Source: JBBPZA01 sp963728925 (lineage in GTDB: Bacteria; Actinomycetota; Thermoleophilia; Solirubrobacterales; Solirubrobacteraceae). From it: a DNA stretch of 64,000 nt. Position numbers and translations under genes: made by a program. Below are positions 1-8,766 of this stretch, piece by piece (positions within the stretch are counted from its first letter, which is position 1; every line of letters starts with the position of its first letter). The notes beneath the pieces are model-generated. The model was not told where the DNA came from, ran no database searches, and saw nothing but the letters and a program-made list of their open reading frames with translations. The DNA is taken from positions 124,001 through 188,000 of the forward strand of contig CAVSMB010000006.1 of NCBI GenBank assembly GCA_963728925.1, in the 5' to 3' direction.

Positions 1-653
1 TCATCGTCGTCGTCGGGCTCAGCTTCCTCGTCCTGCTGGTCGCCTTCCGCTCGATCTTGATCCCGATCACGGCCGGGGTGATGAACCTCATCTCGGTCGG
101 CGCGGCCTTCGGGGTGGTGACCTTCATCTTCGAGGACGGCCACGGCACGTCGCTCATCGGACTCGACGGCTCGGTGCCGATCGTGAGCTTCGTCCCGCTC
201 ATGATGTTCGCGATCCTCTTCGGGCTCTCGATGGACTACGAGGTCTTCCTCATGACCCAGATCCGCGAGCACTGGCAAGAGAGCCACGACAACCGCGAAT
301 CCGTCGTGCAAGGCCTCGCCAATACCGGCCGCGTGATCACGTCGGCCGCGCTGATCATGGTGAGCGTGTTCTGCGCCTTCATCCTCAGCGGCGACCCCAC
401 CGTCAAGCAGTTCGGCGTCGGGATGGCCGTCGCCGTGGCAATCGACGCGACGCTCGTGCGCTGCGTGCTCGTCCCCGCGGTCATGGTCCTCCTGGGCAAG
501 GCGAACTGGTGGATGCCACGCTGGCTCGACCGCGTGCTCCCGAACTTCTCGATCGAGGGAGACCAGTGGTTCCGCGAGCGCGACGCGGCGGCGGCGAAGA
601 AGGGTGCGGCGCACGAGGCCGTCGAGCGCGGCGAACGCGAGACGGTGGGGTAG
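1..653 (+). CDS. MMPL/RND family transporter, C-terminal part (5' end outside window)
   Basis: The reading frame is open from base 3 and ends at 653, giving about 216 residues of the C-terminal part of a large membrane transporter. The segment GLSMDYEVFLMTQIREHW is typical of the cytoplasmic-side transmembrane helix of MMPL (mycobacterial membrane protein large) family proteins, which use proton motive force to export lipids or hydrophobic compounds. Several hydrophobic helices are visible (VVVGLSFLVLLVAF at the window edge, IMVSVFCAFIL, and AVAIDATLVRCVLVPAVMVLLG) followed by a charged cytoplasmic tail rich in E, R and A. The start and the substrate cannot be determined from this window. Family assignment is firm; substrate unknown. 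Confidence 0.9.
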   Translation, partial: IVVVGLSFLVLLVAFRSILIPITAGVMNLISVGAAFGVVTFIFEDGHGTSLIGLDGSVPIVSFVPLMMFAILFGLSMDYEVFLMTQIREHWQESHDNRESVVQGLANTGRVITSAALIMVSVFCAFILSGDPTVKQFGVGMAVAVAIDATLVRCVLVPAVMVLLGKANWWMPRWLDRVLPNFSIEGDQWFRERDAAAAKKGAAHEAVERGERETVG

Positions 654-661
654 GTCGCCGC

Positions 662-1942
662 TCACGTCACCGCCATCTCGCAGTCGAGCCGCTCGCGCCA
701 TGCCGCCCCCGGTGGGCGCTCCCAGGCGCCGGTCAGGCGCGCCTCCGAGCGCTCCCGCCAGAGGCCGGCACCGAGGCCACCGCCCGCCCGCACGCGCCCC
801 TCGGCCCCGGTTCTCGAGCCATGTAGGCGGTAGGCGCGCGCCTGCAGGTCGGAGAAGCTCATGAGCCGGTCGCCCAGCGCGGAGGAGGCTCCGAGCAGCT
901 CGCCGATGCGGTTGGGGCGGCGCAGCGCCGCGAGGAAGCGCCGGCCGGCGGCGGCGTTGCCGGGGTCGCGCAGATCGAGCCGCGCGTCGAGCTCCACCCG
1001 CCGCGCGCTCTGGAGCCCCTGCCCGCCGGCGAGCCGCCGCAAGGGCGGGGGCAGGTCCAGCACGCCGTCCAGCTCGCGCGCCGCAGTGAGCGACAGCGCG
1101 ACCGGGTCGCCCCCGCGGTCGAGGGTGACCCCGAGGGCGAGCTCGCCGGCGCCTCCGGCGGCGCCCGCGCCGAACAGCTTGGACTCGAGCGCGGCCGTGC
1201 TCGAGCGCTCGGCGCGCACGTAGAGGGTGCGCAGGCCCGTCCGCCTGTCGGTCCGCATTCCGGCGACGTCGTCGAGCTCCAGCTCGAGCTCGCCCCACGC
1301 CCGCCCGCGGCCGAGCGACCCGGTGGCGCCGCGCCCGGTGCGGCCCTCGGTGAAGGTGACGTCGGGATCGCGGATGTCCGGCGCGTCGCCGACGAGCTCG
1401 CGAACGAGCCCGAGCGGGCCGTCGAGCAGCGGCCGGCGCCGCTGCCCGAGCTCGTCGATGAGCCGGTCGGCCGCACGCCCGTCGGCCACCATCCACGTCC
1501 GCCCGCCGCCCAGGCCGGCGATCGCCGACGCGCGCAGCTCGCCTCCCAGCGCCAGCCCGCCGCGGCCGCGGCCGACCTCGAGACCGCCACCCAGGCCGAT
1601 CTCCGCGCCCGCCGAGCCCGCGCCCAGCAGCGTCACCGCCACGGTCCCGTCCGAGCGCAGCTCGCGCAGCACCGTCGCGTCGGCGCCCAGGCGGACCACG
1701 ACGATCGAGACCGAGGCGCTGTCGCGATCTCGGCGGCTGGCGACGACGCACGGCTGGCGCGCCGCGTCGGCCGGGCACCCGAGCCCCGACACCTCGCACA
1801 GCGCGCGGCGCATCCCGTCGAGCACCGACCGACCGACGCCCGGGTCGGCGACGACGATCGTCGCGGCGAGCAGCGCGAGCGCCACGAGGACCAGCAGCGC
1901 GACGTACTCGGCCGAGGCCTGGCCTCGCTCGCTGGCTCCCAT
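662..1942 (-). CDS. Secreted or pilin-like hypothetical protein with class III signal peptide
   Basis: A 426-residue protein. Residues 6-33 (GQASAEYVALLVLVALALL and following) look like a type IV pilin/TadE-like leader: a short polar N-terminus, a Gly before the cleavage point, a Glu at about +5 of the hydrophobic helix, then about 18 apolar residues. The mature part has no domain that I recognise; it is rich in Gly, Ala, Leu and Arg, and contains Cys residues in the first 65 positions (CEVSGLGCPAD). It converges on the MMPL gene with only 8 bp between the stops. Similar tagged proteins of unknown function are common in Solirubrobacterales (recollection, not tested). Function unknown; surface or pseudopilus association is inferred from the leader only. 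Confidence 0.7.
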   Translation of the reverse strand: MGASERGQASAEYVALLVLVALALLAATIVVADPGVGRSVLDGMRRALCEVSGLGCPADAARQPCVVASRRDRDSASVSIVVVRLGADATVLRELRSDGTVAVTLLGAGSAGAEIGLGGGLEVGRGRGGLALGGELRASAIAGLGGGRTWMVADGRAADRLIDELGQRRRPLLDGPLGLVRELVGDAPDIRDPDVTFTEGRTGRGATGSLGRGRAWGELELELDDVAGMRTDRRTGLRTLYVRAERSSTAALESKLFGAGAAGGAGELALGVTLDRGGDPVALSLTAARELDGVLDLPPPLRRLAGGQGLQSARRVELDARLDLRDPGNAAAGRRFLAALRRPNRIGELLGASSALGDRLMSFSDLQARAYRLHGSRTGAEGRVRAGGGLGAGLWRERSEARLTGAWERPPGAAWRERLDCEMAVT

Positions 1943-2012
1943 GCCGACAGCGTGGATGCGGCCGACGCGCGCATCGACCCCGGCTCGTGTCGGAAGTGTG
2001 GAGGGCGGCCGG

Positions 2013-2663
2013 CTAGTTGCCCAGCCCGCCGAGGAAGGCGAGCCGGCCCCCGTCGCCCGCCTGCCAGGCCAGGGCGCCCGAGCCCATGGCGATCACCCGC
2101 GTTCCCTCCGGCGCCTCGGCGCGCACTCGCGCGGCCAGCGCGTCGGCCTGCTCCTCGGTCGCCGCGCCGACGATGAGGAACTTCCAGCGCCGCACGACCG
2201 GCAGCCCCTCGGACTCAAGCTGCTTGGCGAACTTCACTGTCGCGTGGTGGCTGGGGAGCTCGGCGCGCACCTCGAAGTCGGCCCAGCCGCGGTCGCCCGC
2301 CTCCTGGGCCTCGCGCTGCTCGTAGCGCGCGTGCTCGGCGGCCTCCTCGTCGGCGCCGCGGGGGAGCGGCACCGAGGCGTCGAGCCACTCCTCCTCGACC
2401 GGGTGCCATCGCAGCAGCTCGATCGTCGCGTGCTCGAGGCCGTGCTGGTCGAGCAGCGGCCGGACGAGTCGCTCGACCTCGCGCGCCGCCGCCTCGCTGT
2501 CGGCGTAGAAGAACACCTTGTCGCCGTCGTGACTCGCAACGACCCGCTCGCCTAGCTTCTCCTCGACCTCGGATTCCACCTGCACCGCGCGAACGCGGTC
2601 CACGAAGTCCGCCACCAGCCGCTCGTCCTCGAGGTCGACCCTCACCCGCCAGTCATCGCTCAT
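2013..2663 (-). CDS. Conserved hypothetical protein, 216 aa, acidic
   Basis: I start it at the ATG at 2663 (MSDDWRVRVDLED), which overlaps the stop of the NUDIX gene by 11 bp. The open frame extends further upstream, but that part would overlap the NUDIX gene in another frame. The protein is soluble and acidic, has alternating amphipathic segments (for example AREVERLVRPLLDQHGLEHA, then a second half with FEVRAELPSHHATVKFAKQL), and looks like two related alpha/beta halves, possibly a duplicated ACT- or ferredoxin-like fold; that fold is a guess. It ends in a Gly-rich tail (GGRLAFLGGLGN). It is probably co-transcribed with the NUDIX hydrolase. Function unknown. Confidence 0.75.
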   Translation of the reverse strand: MSDDWRVRVDLEDERLVADFVDRVRAVQVESEVEEKLGERVVASHDGDKVFFYADSEAAAREVERLVRPLLDQHGLEHATIELLRWHPVEEEWLDASVPLPRGADEEAAEHARYEQREAQEAGDRGWADFEVRAELPSHHATVKFAKQLESEGLPVVRRWKFLIVGAATEEQADALAARVRAEAPEGTRVIAMGSGALAWQAGDGGRLAFLGGLGN

Positions 2664-3177
2664 ACGAGGATTCTGACGCAGGCGCGGCGAGCGCGTCCCG
2701 CAACGCGCGCTCGGTCGACCAGAACGCGAGCTCGGACCACGGCACCTGCGCCGGCGCGAACGCGCGGACCTCGGGCGCCTCGGGCGTCGTGCGCGGCTCC
2801 CCCAGCGCCGTTCCGTCGAAGACGACGAGCACCACACGATCGTCCCCGCGCGAATACACGCCGACGAGCCCGTCGAGCCGGACGTCGATCTCGAGCTCCT
2901 CGCGGACCTCGCGCCGCGCGGCGTCCTCGACGGATTCACCCAGGTCGACGAAGCCGCCGGGGAACGTCCACAGCTCGCGCCCCGGGCCGAAGCCGCGCCG
3001 CAGCAGCCACAGCCCGCCGTTGCCGTCGCGGGGAATCACGGCGGCGACCGGATCGGGGTTGTAGTAGACCTGGTAGCCGCACGCCGGGCAGCCCAGCGAG
3101 CGCGGGAACTCGACCTGCGCCTCCGCGCCGCACCGGGGGCAGAACCGCGCGTCGTCGAGTGCCGGGTTGAGACTCAT
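2653..3177 (-). CDS. NUDIX hydrolase with N-terminal zinc ribbon (NADH pyrophosphatase-like)
   Basis: A 174-residue protein. Residues 13-34 hold a zinc ribbon of two CxxC knuckles (CPRCG and CPACG), as in NudC-type NADH pyrophosphatases. The Nudix box follows at about residues 73-95: GGFVDLGESVEDAARREV then REELEI matches GX5EX7REUXEEXGU except that the last Gly is Glu. Nudix enzymes hydrolyse nucleoside diphosphates linked to another moiety. The zinc ribbon plus a single Nudix domain fits the NUDIX group often annotated as NADH pyrophosphatase or ADP-ribose hydrolase; the substrate is not settled. The stop overlaps the start of the downstream 216-aa gene. The 5' end lies 22 bp from a tRNA-Thr gene on the other strand. 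Confidence 0.9.
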   Translation of the reverse strand: MSLNPALDDARFCPRCGAEAQVEFPRSLGCPACGYQVYYNPDPVAAVIPRDGNGGLWLLRRGFGPGRELWTFPGGFVDLGESVEDAARREVREELEIDVRLDGLVGVYSRGDDRVVLVVFDGTALGEPRTTPEAPEVRAFAPAQVPWSELAFWSTERALRDALAAPASESSYER

Positions 3178-3198
3178 CCGCGATACCCTCCGCCGCGC

Positions 3199-3271
<73 letters not shown>

Positions 3272-3405
3272 TGGCTCTGCAAGCGAGATCTGGAGCCAGT
3301 CCGGCGACCGGCGGCAAGCGCCCGTTGCGTGACGCGCGCCATGCCAATCGCCACCACCGGCGTATCTGCGCCTGGACCCTGGGCAAGTCTGCGCGCGGCC
3401 GATGG

Positions 3406-4089
3406 TCAACGATGCATGTCGGGGTCGACGCGAACCCGGACGCACCAGCCGATCCCTTCGACGAACTCGCGACGCTCGCGGTTGGACTTGAAGACCGCGC
3501 CCCGGAGGTGATGGCGCCAATGGGCGACGGGCGAGCGGCGGCATCCGAGCTCGACGGGTGCGCGATCGATTCGTAGCGGGTCATAGGGCGAGCCCTCCTG
3601 CACTCGTTCGAGCAGACGGCGAGTGCGATCGTCGGTCTCGAACCGCCAGTCACCACGATTGAGGGCTTGGAGCAACGCGGCCGCGCTAGCACGGGTGACC
3701 GTGACTACCCAACGACGCTGGGGAGGCTCGTAGACCGCCTCGGGCACCTCGCGCAGCAGCCGGACCCGCACCGCGTTGTAGGGGCCGGAGACGACTATCC
3801 CGACCTCACGCGCGCTGATCCAGGCCGGCGTACAGCGCTCAAGGCACCGCTGCGCTTCCGGATCGCCTTTGACAACCACGGTGCCCCCGAGCTCGTGGAG
3901 CCAGACGGCCACGGCGGTGAGATTCTCACGGGACGCTCGCAGCCGCCAAGTGCGGTCCAGCGGAACAGTGCGTCCGCCGGGAAGCGACCGCAGGCCGTCG
4001 ACGTCAAGCTCGTCCGAGTCGCAGCGGATCTCCAGAAGCCCGTCCGAGAACGCCAGCGACACGCGGGACTTGGCCGCCAAGAGGGTCAA
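3406..4089 (-). CDS. Hypothetical protein with two HARP-like repeats
   Basis: 227 residues from a TTG start whose TTGA overlaps the stop of the upstream 85-aa gene; the open frame runs further upstream, but that part overlaps the 85-aa gene. Two similar segments are visible: around residues 32-60 (VPLDRTWRLRASRENLTAVA, then WLHEL) and around 105-130 (PPQRRWVVTVTRASAAALLQ). Each has basic residues before an aromatic-turn-strand followed by a helix, recalling the HARP repeat of SMARCAL1-type helicases, but there is no helicase domain. The C-terminus (VAHWRHHLRGAVFKSNRERR) is basic. Translational coupling makes an operon with the 85-aa gene likely. Function unknown; the HARP comparison is by eye only. 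Confidence 0.6.
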   Translation of the reverse strand: MTLLAAKSRVSLAFSDGLLEIRCDSDELDVDGLRSLPGGRTVPLDRTWRLRASRENLTAVAVWLHELGGTVVVKGDPEAQRCLERCTPAWISAREVGIVVSGPYNAVRVRLLREVPEAVYEPPQRRWVVTVTRASAAALLQALNRGDWRFETDDRTRRLLERVQEGSPYDPLRIDRAPVELGCRRSPVAHWRHHLRGAVFKSNRERREFVEGIGWCVRVRVDPDMHR

Positions 4090-4343
4090 CGCTCGACCTC
4101 GAGGCGAACGCGCTCTTCGCGCAGACGCGCCGCCGCCGTCGCCGCCGCAACAATCGACGGCTCCACGATGGCGGCGCCGACTCGGTACCCCCCGATTGTC
4201 GGGCGTAGGACGCCGATCGCGACGGCCTGCGGCGTGCCACTGGCGGCGATCGCCAACAGTTCTTGACCGGCAAAGCCGATCACCCTTACCGGCAGCCCGC
4301 GATACCGCGCCGGCGTCAGTTCGTTGATCGGAGAGGCGCTCAC
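4086..4343 (-). CDS. Small hypothetical protein, 85 aa
   Basis: It begins MSASPINELTPARYRGLPVR and ends with a charged helix LREERVRLEVER. The middle is a beta-rich, Gly/Val/Ile-containing stretch (FAGQELLAIAASG). The stop TGA is shared with the TTG start of the downstream 227-aa gene, so the two are probably translated together. No family recognised. Codon use is GC-rich, as in the neighbours, which supports it as a real gene. Confidence 0.55.
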   Translation of the reverse strand: MSASPINELTPARYRGLPVRVIGFAGQELLAIAASGTPQAVAIGVLRPTIGGYRVGAAIVEPSIVAAATAAARLREERVRLEVER

Positions 4344-5035
4344 GCGCCAGCTCCAAGCTGCACGCGGTTCGTATGGGCGCGCGCTAGCCTCTCGCCCCGG
4401 GAATTCCTACTCGGCCGATGTTGGACGGCCGACCCGGTCGCGATCGTCAGCTGCGTCTCGGACAGTCGAGGATGCAGCCCACGATGTCGCCAGCCATCCG
4501 GTCCAGCTCGCACAGGCGGACGTCGCCGAACGGGCGCGTGACGTGAGCCAGCCGTTCGCGAAGCGTGACGCTCGAAGTAGAGATCGACGAGCTCAGCGAG
4601 GTATCGGCTCCGCCGTCGGCGCCGGCTCACTGACTGGGCTGCGGCTCGATACCTCCGCCTTTCGCGCGTCAATGGAGGCCCGAGCCCTGCTGGAACACCG
4701 TTTCCGGCAAGGGGTCGGGGCCGCCGATCCGCTACGGGCCGTTGGTGGCGGGTCGCGAGGAACTTGTCAGTGGATGGCAGGCCGACTGTCAGCGCTCAGT
4801 GGCCACCGGCGGGCGCCGCGATTCTGCTGACTGCGCGCTTCGATGAGCGCTCGAGTGGTCGGCGTCCGTCCTGTGGCCGCTCGTCGCGGCGATGATCGTC
4901 ACGTGCATCGCCTTCACGGCGGTGCAGGGGCGGAGGCGCGACGACATCCTCGACCCCGGGCGCGACCGCTCGGGCCACGAAAGCCCGGCGAACGCGCCTG
5001 ACGCCGGCCCCTGACCGCACAGATACTTTGGATGC
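4344..5035. other. About 690 bp with no intact gene; possible integrase remnant on the minus strand
   Basis: No convincing full-length gene. On the minus strand around 4470-4620, two pieces in different frames (SRYLAELVDLYFE, then FGDVRLCELDRMAGDIV) resemble the SAM-like N-terminal region of actinobacterial tyrosine integrases, where a charged helix precedes the motif FGDxxLxxLDxxxxxxW. If correct, this is a frameshifted integrase scrap about 1.2 kb from the 3' end of tRNA-Thr. The resemblance is weak. Open frames on the plus strand here are Arg/Ser/Ala-rich shadows. Confidence 0.3.
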
Positions 5036-5650
5036 GTGCCTTCCGAGGAGTGGATCAACAGCGAGCACGTGCGCCGGTACCTCGATCGCGCCGACGCGTT
5101 TCCGCGCCGCACCGAGGGCGAGAGCGTCCTGCTCGACCACCTCTCGCATCATGTGTCCAACGTGCTCGACCTCGGCACGGGCGATGGTCGTCTGCTGGCC
5201 CTGCTCGGGCGCGATCGTCCGCAGCTTCGCGGCACGGGCCTTGATGTCTCCGAGCTCATGCTGGAGGCGGCAAGCCGGCGTTTCGCCGGCGATGAGCGCA
5301 TCGACCTCGTCCAGCACGACGTCGTCGAACCGCTACGAGCGCTCAAGCGCTTCGGCGCCGTTGTCTCCTCCATGGCGATCCATCACCTCGAGCACGACCG
5401 CAAGCGCACCCTCTACGCGGTGGTCTTCGACGCGCTCGGGCCAGGCGGCGTCTTTGCGAACTGCGAGCACGTCGCCTCGCCCACTCGCCGCCTGCACGTC
5501 GCCTTCTTCGCCGCCATCGGGGAGCCGCTCGAGCACGAAGACCCTTCGGATCGCTTCTCGATGTCGAGACACAGCTCGGCTACCTCCGTGAGGCCGGCTT
5601 TCAAGACGTCGACTGCTACTGGAAGTGGCTCGAGATGGCGCTACCCATCG
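5036..5650 (+). pseudogene. Class I SAM-dependent methyltransferase, frameshifted near the C-terminus
   Basis: Starts at GTG 5036. Motif I of class I methyltransferases is clear at about residues 43-50 (VLDLGTGDGRLL), followed by GTGLDVSELML (motif Post I), LVQHDVVEPL and AVVSSMAIHHLEHD. After EHEDPSDR (about 5550) the homologous sequence continues in another frame (LLDVETQLGYLREAGFQDVD, CYWKWLEMAL), as if one C were missing from a CC pair near 5551. The true C-terminus (WKWLEMALPIGFK) is therefore out of frame, and the nominal downstream extension is not methyltransferase-like. It could be a real pseudogene or a sequencing indel. The target substrate cannot be deduced. Confidence 0.75.
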
Positions 5651-6042
5651 GCTTCAAACGAGGCCCCCCGAGTAGGCGCTGTCGCAGTCGACGATCCCAC
5701 AGCGAGGCGCCCTTGGTTGGGTACGCTCGCGGGCGGGAGGTCCGACCGGGGCCGATCGGTCACTGGCACGTCGAATCCTGTCCGCACGATTACGTTCGAT
5801 CGGTCGTGGTCGCCTTCTCCGACGTGCCTGGGTAGAAGAATCACTGGCAGGACACGACGGCGAGGAGGCCTGCAAACCGCGCCACGCCGATAGGCGCCCG
5901 ATGCACTCGCGCACGGATACCACGGCGCATTCCAACTCACCGGCCTGGTCACCGCGGCCGTTGCCGCACTCCGCTGCGTGCCACGAAGCGCGGCCGGGGT
6001 CCGTAGGCCCAGCCTGCCGCTGACAACCGGAGGAATTACATC

Positions 6043-6156
6043 ATGCGCGATTTGCCGAAACGGCTGGCCGGCCGGTGGGCGGCGCAGCGAGCAGCCCGCC
6101 CGTCGCGGCGCCCGTTTCCGCGTTCGGGTCCGATTCTGCCGGGGGTAGACGTATGA
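6043..6156 (+). CDS. Short ORF (37 aa) translationally coupled to the esterase
   Basis: A strong Shine-Dalgarno (GGAGGAATT, 6030-6038) sits 5 bp before ATG 6043. The 37-codon basic peptide (MRDLPKRLAGRWAAQRAARP and following) ends with TGA at 6154-6156, overlapping the esterase ATG at 6153 as ATGA. The esterase has no good ribosome site of its own, so the short frame may serve to deliver ribosomes to it. It may also be the remains of a longer gene. No family recognised. Confidence 0.5.
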   Translation: MRDLPKRLAGRWAAQRAARPSRRPFPRSGPILPGVDV

Positions 6157-7274
6157 CCGGCGCGCTGTTTACCTCGCTGATCGTGGCGTTGTTCTCCGTG
6201 ATGGCGCTGCGTCCGCCGATTCCACGTCGCAGCACGCGGTTCAGCCTGCAGTTCGCCTTCTCATGGCAGCTCAACGAGCTGCCGTTCCTGGGTCTGTGGT
6301 GGCTGCTCGCCGGCACCATCGGCACGTTGATCGAGCCGCGGTTGGGCAGACCGTTGTGGTGGCTCATCGCCGGGTTCGTCGCGTTGAACGTGCTGGTCCT
6401 GGCGCGGATTCTGTTACGTGCCCGATCGGCCCGGCCGGTACTGTCGGCAGCGTTCGAGGACACGTTCGGGCCCGGTGCCGCGCCTTGCTACACGCGAGCG
6501 CCGTGGTGGCGGATCGTGCTGCTGCCGATCATCTCCTGGCGGCCGGACGTGCGCCGGATCCGCAACCGACGCTACGGTCCGGCGCGACATGGAAACCGGC
6601 TCGATGTGTACGTCTCGCGCGGGGGCAACCGGACCGGCGCTCCGGTGCTGGTGTATCTGCACGGGGGAGGGTTCGTGATGGGCAGCAAGATGCTCGGCGC
6701 CCACCACCTGATCTACCGGCTGGCCGCCCAGGGCTGGGTCTGCATCAGCGCCGACTACCGGCTGTTCCGGGCCAGCTACGCTGACCAACTCGCCGATACC
6801 CGCGCCGCGCTGGCCTGGACCCACGCGAACGTCGAAGCCTACGGCGGCGATCCCCACACGATCTTCCTAGCTGGCGCCTCCGCCGGCGGGCACCTAGCCG
6901 CGACTGCCGCCCTGTCCGGTGCCGAGGTCAGCGGTGTCATCGGGCTCTACGGCTACTACGGCGACGTCGGCCGGTCCGGCTCGGCGCCGAGCTCACCACG
7001 GGAGTGCATCAACCCCGCCGCGGCGCCGTTCCTCATCGTCCACGGGACGTTGGACACCCTCGTCCGACACCAGGACGCCCGCAGCTTCGCCGACCGGCTC
7101 CGCGCGGTATCCCGGCAGCCTGTCGCCTACGCGGAACTACCCGCAACCAACCACAACTTCGACCTCTTCCCCTCCCTGCGATGCCACACGGTCACCGACG
7201 CCGTCGCCCGGTTCGCGGAACTCACCATGGCAGCACGGAGCGTCCAACACCAACCCGCCAGGACCTCCAGGTGA
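6153..7274 (+). CDS. Membrane-anchored alpha/beta hydrolase (hormone-sensitive lipase-like esterase)
   Basis: About 373 residues from ATG 6153 (MTGALFTSLIVALFSVMALR). The first 120 residues contain three hydrophobic segments (LIVALFSVMAL, LGLWWLLAGTIGTL, LWWLIAGFVALNVLVLA). The hydrolase domain then carries the HSL-family oxyanion-hole motif HGGGF, the nucleophile elbow GASAGG (Ser), an acid in HGTLDTLV and the catalytic His in ATNHNFDL. Enzymes of this type cleave short-chain esters; the membrane part suggests action at the cell envelope. The stop is TGA at 7272. It is coupled to the short frame upstream. Substrate unknown. Confidence 0.88.
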   Translation: MTGALFTSLIVALFSVMALRPPIPRRSTRFSLQFAFSWQLNELPFLGLWWLLAGTIGTLIEPRLGRPLWWLIAGFVALNVLVLARILLRARSARPVLSAAFEDTFGPGAAPCYTRAPWWRIVLLPIISWRPDVRRIRNRRYGPARHGNRLDVYVSRGGNRTGAPVLVYLHGGGFVMGSKMLGAHHLIYRLAAQGWVCISADYRLFRASYADQLADTRAALAWTHANVEAYGGDPHTIFLAGASAGGHLAATAALSGAEVSGVIGLYGYYGDVGRSGSAPSSPRECINPAAAPFLIVHGTLDTLVRHQDARSFADRLRAVSRQPVAYAELPATNHNFDLFPSLRCHTVTDAVARFAELTMAARSVQHQPARTSR

Positions 7275-7488
7275 ACATCGACGGTCGTCTCGCGCGCCAT
7301 CGCCCTGGCCGACGTGCTGCCCGAATCCGGCCGCCTGTGGCGGCCACCCGAGCTGCACTGGTGAGCGGGGGGCGGCGCTCGCTCGTTCTTGGCGACGGGT
7401 GCCCCGCACGGTCTGCTCGCTCTGCGAACAGTGCGACGACGCCGTGGGCTTCTTCGATGCCCCGTTCGGGGAACTGCCGACGTGGCTG

Positions 7489-7875
7489 GTGATTGGTAAG
7501 GGCGCACAGCTGAATGTTCGGCGGCTTGCCGCGCTTGACATGCACGGCGCGCGCGGCACCCGCCGACGCCGGCGAGTGATCCTCGCCGAGTTCGCGCTGG
7601 GAACCATCGGCGGCGTCGCGCTCGGGGTGTGGGCGCTGACCTGGGGCGGAGCAACTGGCGTCGCGCTCGGCATCTGGCTGCTGGGGCTGGCCGCCAACTA
7701 CCTGCCGCTCACCGCACACGTCCTCGCGCTATGGCACCCGGGAGCACTGGAAGCCGAGCTTGCGGGCGCCGACCTGCGCGCCGAGCTGCGCCACTACACC
7801 CGCGCTCAGATCTGGGTGCTGGTGCCGTTCTGGGTCGCAGGGCTCGCCCTCGCGCAGGCACGCCGAGCGACGTGA
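7489..7875 (+). CDS. Small integral membrane protein (hypothetical)
   Basis: About 128 residues if the GTG at 7489 is used; an in-frame GTG at 7399 would add a Cys-containing stretch (CSLCEQC). An amphipathic basic region GARGTRRRRR is followed by three predicted membrane helices (FALGTIGGVALGVWAL, ALGIWLLGLAANYLPLTAHV, and IWVLVPFWVAGLALA). The bases between the esterase stop (7274) and here contain no clear gene, only a possible fragment ending at 7363. Family not recognised. Confidence 0.55.
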   Translation: MIGKGAQLNVRRLAALDMHGARGTRRRRRVILAEFALGTIGGVALGVWALTWGGATGVALGIWLLGLAANYLPLTAHVLALWHPGALEAELAGADLRAELRHYTRAQIWVLVPFWVAGLALAQARRAT

Positions 7876-7950
7876 CGCAACCACGCTACGCGAGCACCTC
7901 GCCGCCGACCGGCGCCCGCTCCACCTCCACCACGCTCGCCACCGACGCAC

Positions 7951-7982
7951 CGCGCACCCGCGCACCCGCGCACCCGCGCACA
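7951..7982. repeat. Tandem repeat, 8-bp unit CGCGCACC x4
   Basis: Four head-to-tail copies of CGCGCACC, the last ending CGCGCACA. The array lies downstream of the frameshifted SRPBCC gene, in non-coding sequence. Too short and without spacers, so it is not a CRISPR. Confidence 0.85.
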
Positions 7983-8147
7983 CCATCGCTGACCGCGCGC
8001 GGGGGGCCGCAGCCGATCGGTCTACTCGGACGCTCGGCGGTGGGGGCGGCTGTTGCCCCTGCTCGTGTGAGACGGTGACGTGAGCTTGATGTGCCCTTGC
8101 GGTGGCGCTCGAACCGGTTCGTGGCCGGTGGTGGCGATGACTTTGGC

Positions 8148-8559
8148 TCAGCCGCTGCGCTGCGGCCTCGGGTCGGCTCCCCGTTCGGCCGCCGCGACGA
8201 GGCGGGGCAGCGAGGCCTGTATCTCCTCGCGTGCGGCGTCGAGTCGTTCGGCCTCGGCTTCGGGAACTTGGACGCCACCGTGATGCGGCAGCCCTCGGGC
8301 GCGGGTGACAGCGTCCAGTCGTGACGGATGTCTGAGAGCAGGCAGGAGATCGTGACCCGTCCCCGCCCCGGTCTCGCGTCGATCGCGGTCGGGTAGGCGA
8401 AGTCGGGCCAGGCGTCCATGTAGCGCGTGACGCCGTCGGCGGTGCTCTGCACTCTGGCGAGCCCCGACCACCACTCGGGAAAGCGGGTGGGTCGTTGAGC
8501 AGCTTCCAGGCCTCCTGCGCGGGGGCGCGACAGAGCGCCGTCTGCTCAAGCTCGGGCAC
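8148..8559 (-). pseudogene. SRPBCC (polyketide cyclase/START-like) protein, frameshifted twice
   Basis: Three overlapping frames join to one SRPBCC domain. Frame 1 from GTG 8559 gives MPELEQTALCRAPAQEAWKL and LNDPPAF; frame 2 then gives PEWWSGLARVQSTADGVTRY, through WPDFAYPTAIDARPGRGRVT to WTLSPAPEGCRITVA; frame 3 ends EAERLDAAREEIQASLPRLV. The breaks lie near 8481 (one base missing before TTTCCCGAG) and near 8270 (one G missing from a GG pair). The family binds hydrophobic ligands in a helix-grip fold. The gene as written cannot make a full protein. Confidence 0.7.
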
Positions 8560-8766
8560 GCTCGGCTCCCTGCTCGATCAGCCGGCGCGCGCGCTCGAGC
8601 GTGTCGCGGTAGCCGTTGAAGGAGAGCTCGTCGGCGAGGCCGAGGGCCTCGTCTCGGTCGGCCACGGCTTCAGCGGCGCGATCGGTCTCGGCGAGCAGGA
8701 CGGCGCGCTCGGCCAGCACGCGCCCGAGCTCGGCTCCGGGCTCGATCAGACCCGCGACGGAACGTG
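8546..8766 (-). pseudogene. C-terminal fragment of a helical (TPR-like) protein
   Basis: A 73-codon open frame without a start reads GAELGRVLAERAVLLAETDR, then alternating helices ending RARRLIEQGAERARA. It looks like the tail of a TPR-type regulator. Its stop overlaps the GTG start of the SRPBCC gene by 14 bp, an operon-like arrangement. The reading breaks off abruptly at about 8766, where sequence of a different gene on the opposite strand begins. The upstream part is absent from this window. Confidence 0.4.

Noticed and set aside
1227..2555. 442-aa open frame on the plus strand
   Set aside because: Antisense to the pilin-like gene and the 216-aa gene; Arg/Pro/Ser-rich without motifs.
7951..7982. 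Possible CRISPR-like array
   Set aside because: The 8-bp units are contiguous without spacers and there are no cas genes; it is a simple tandem repeat. No CRISPR array was seen anywhere in the window.
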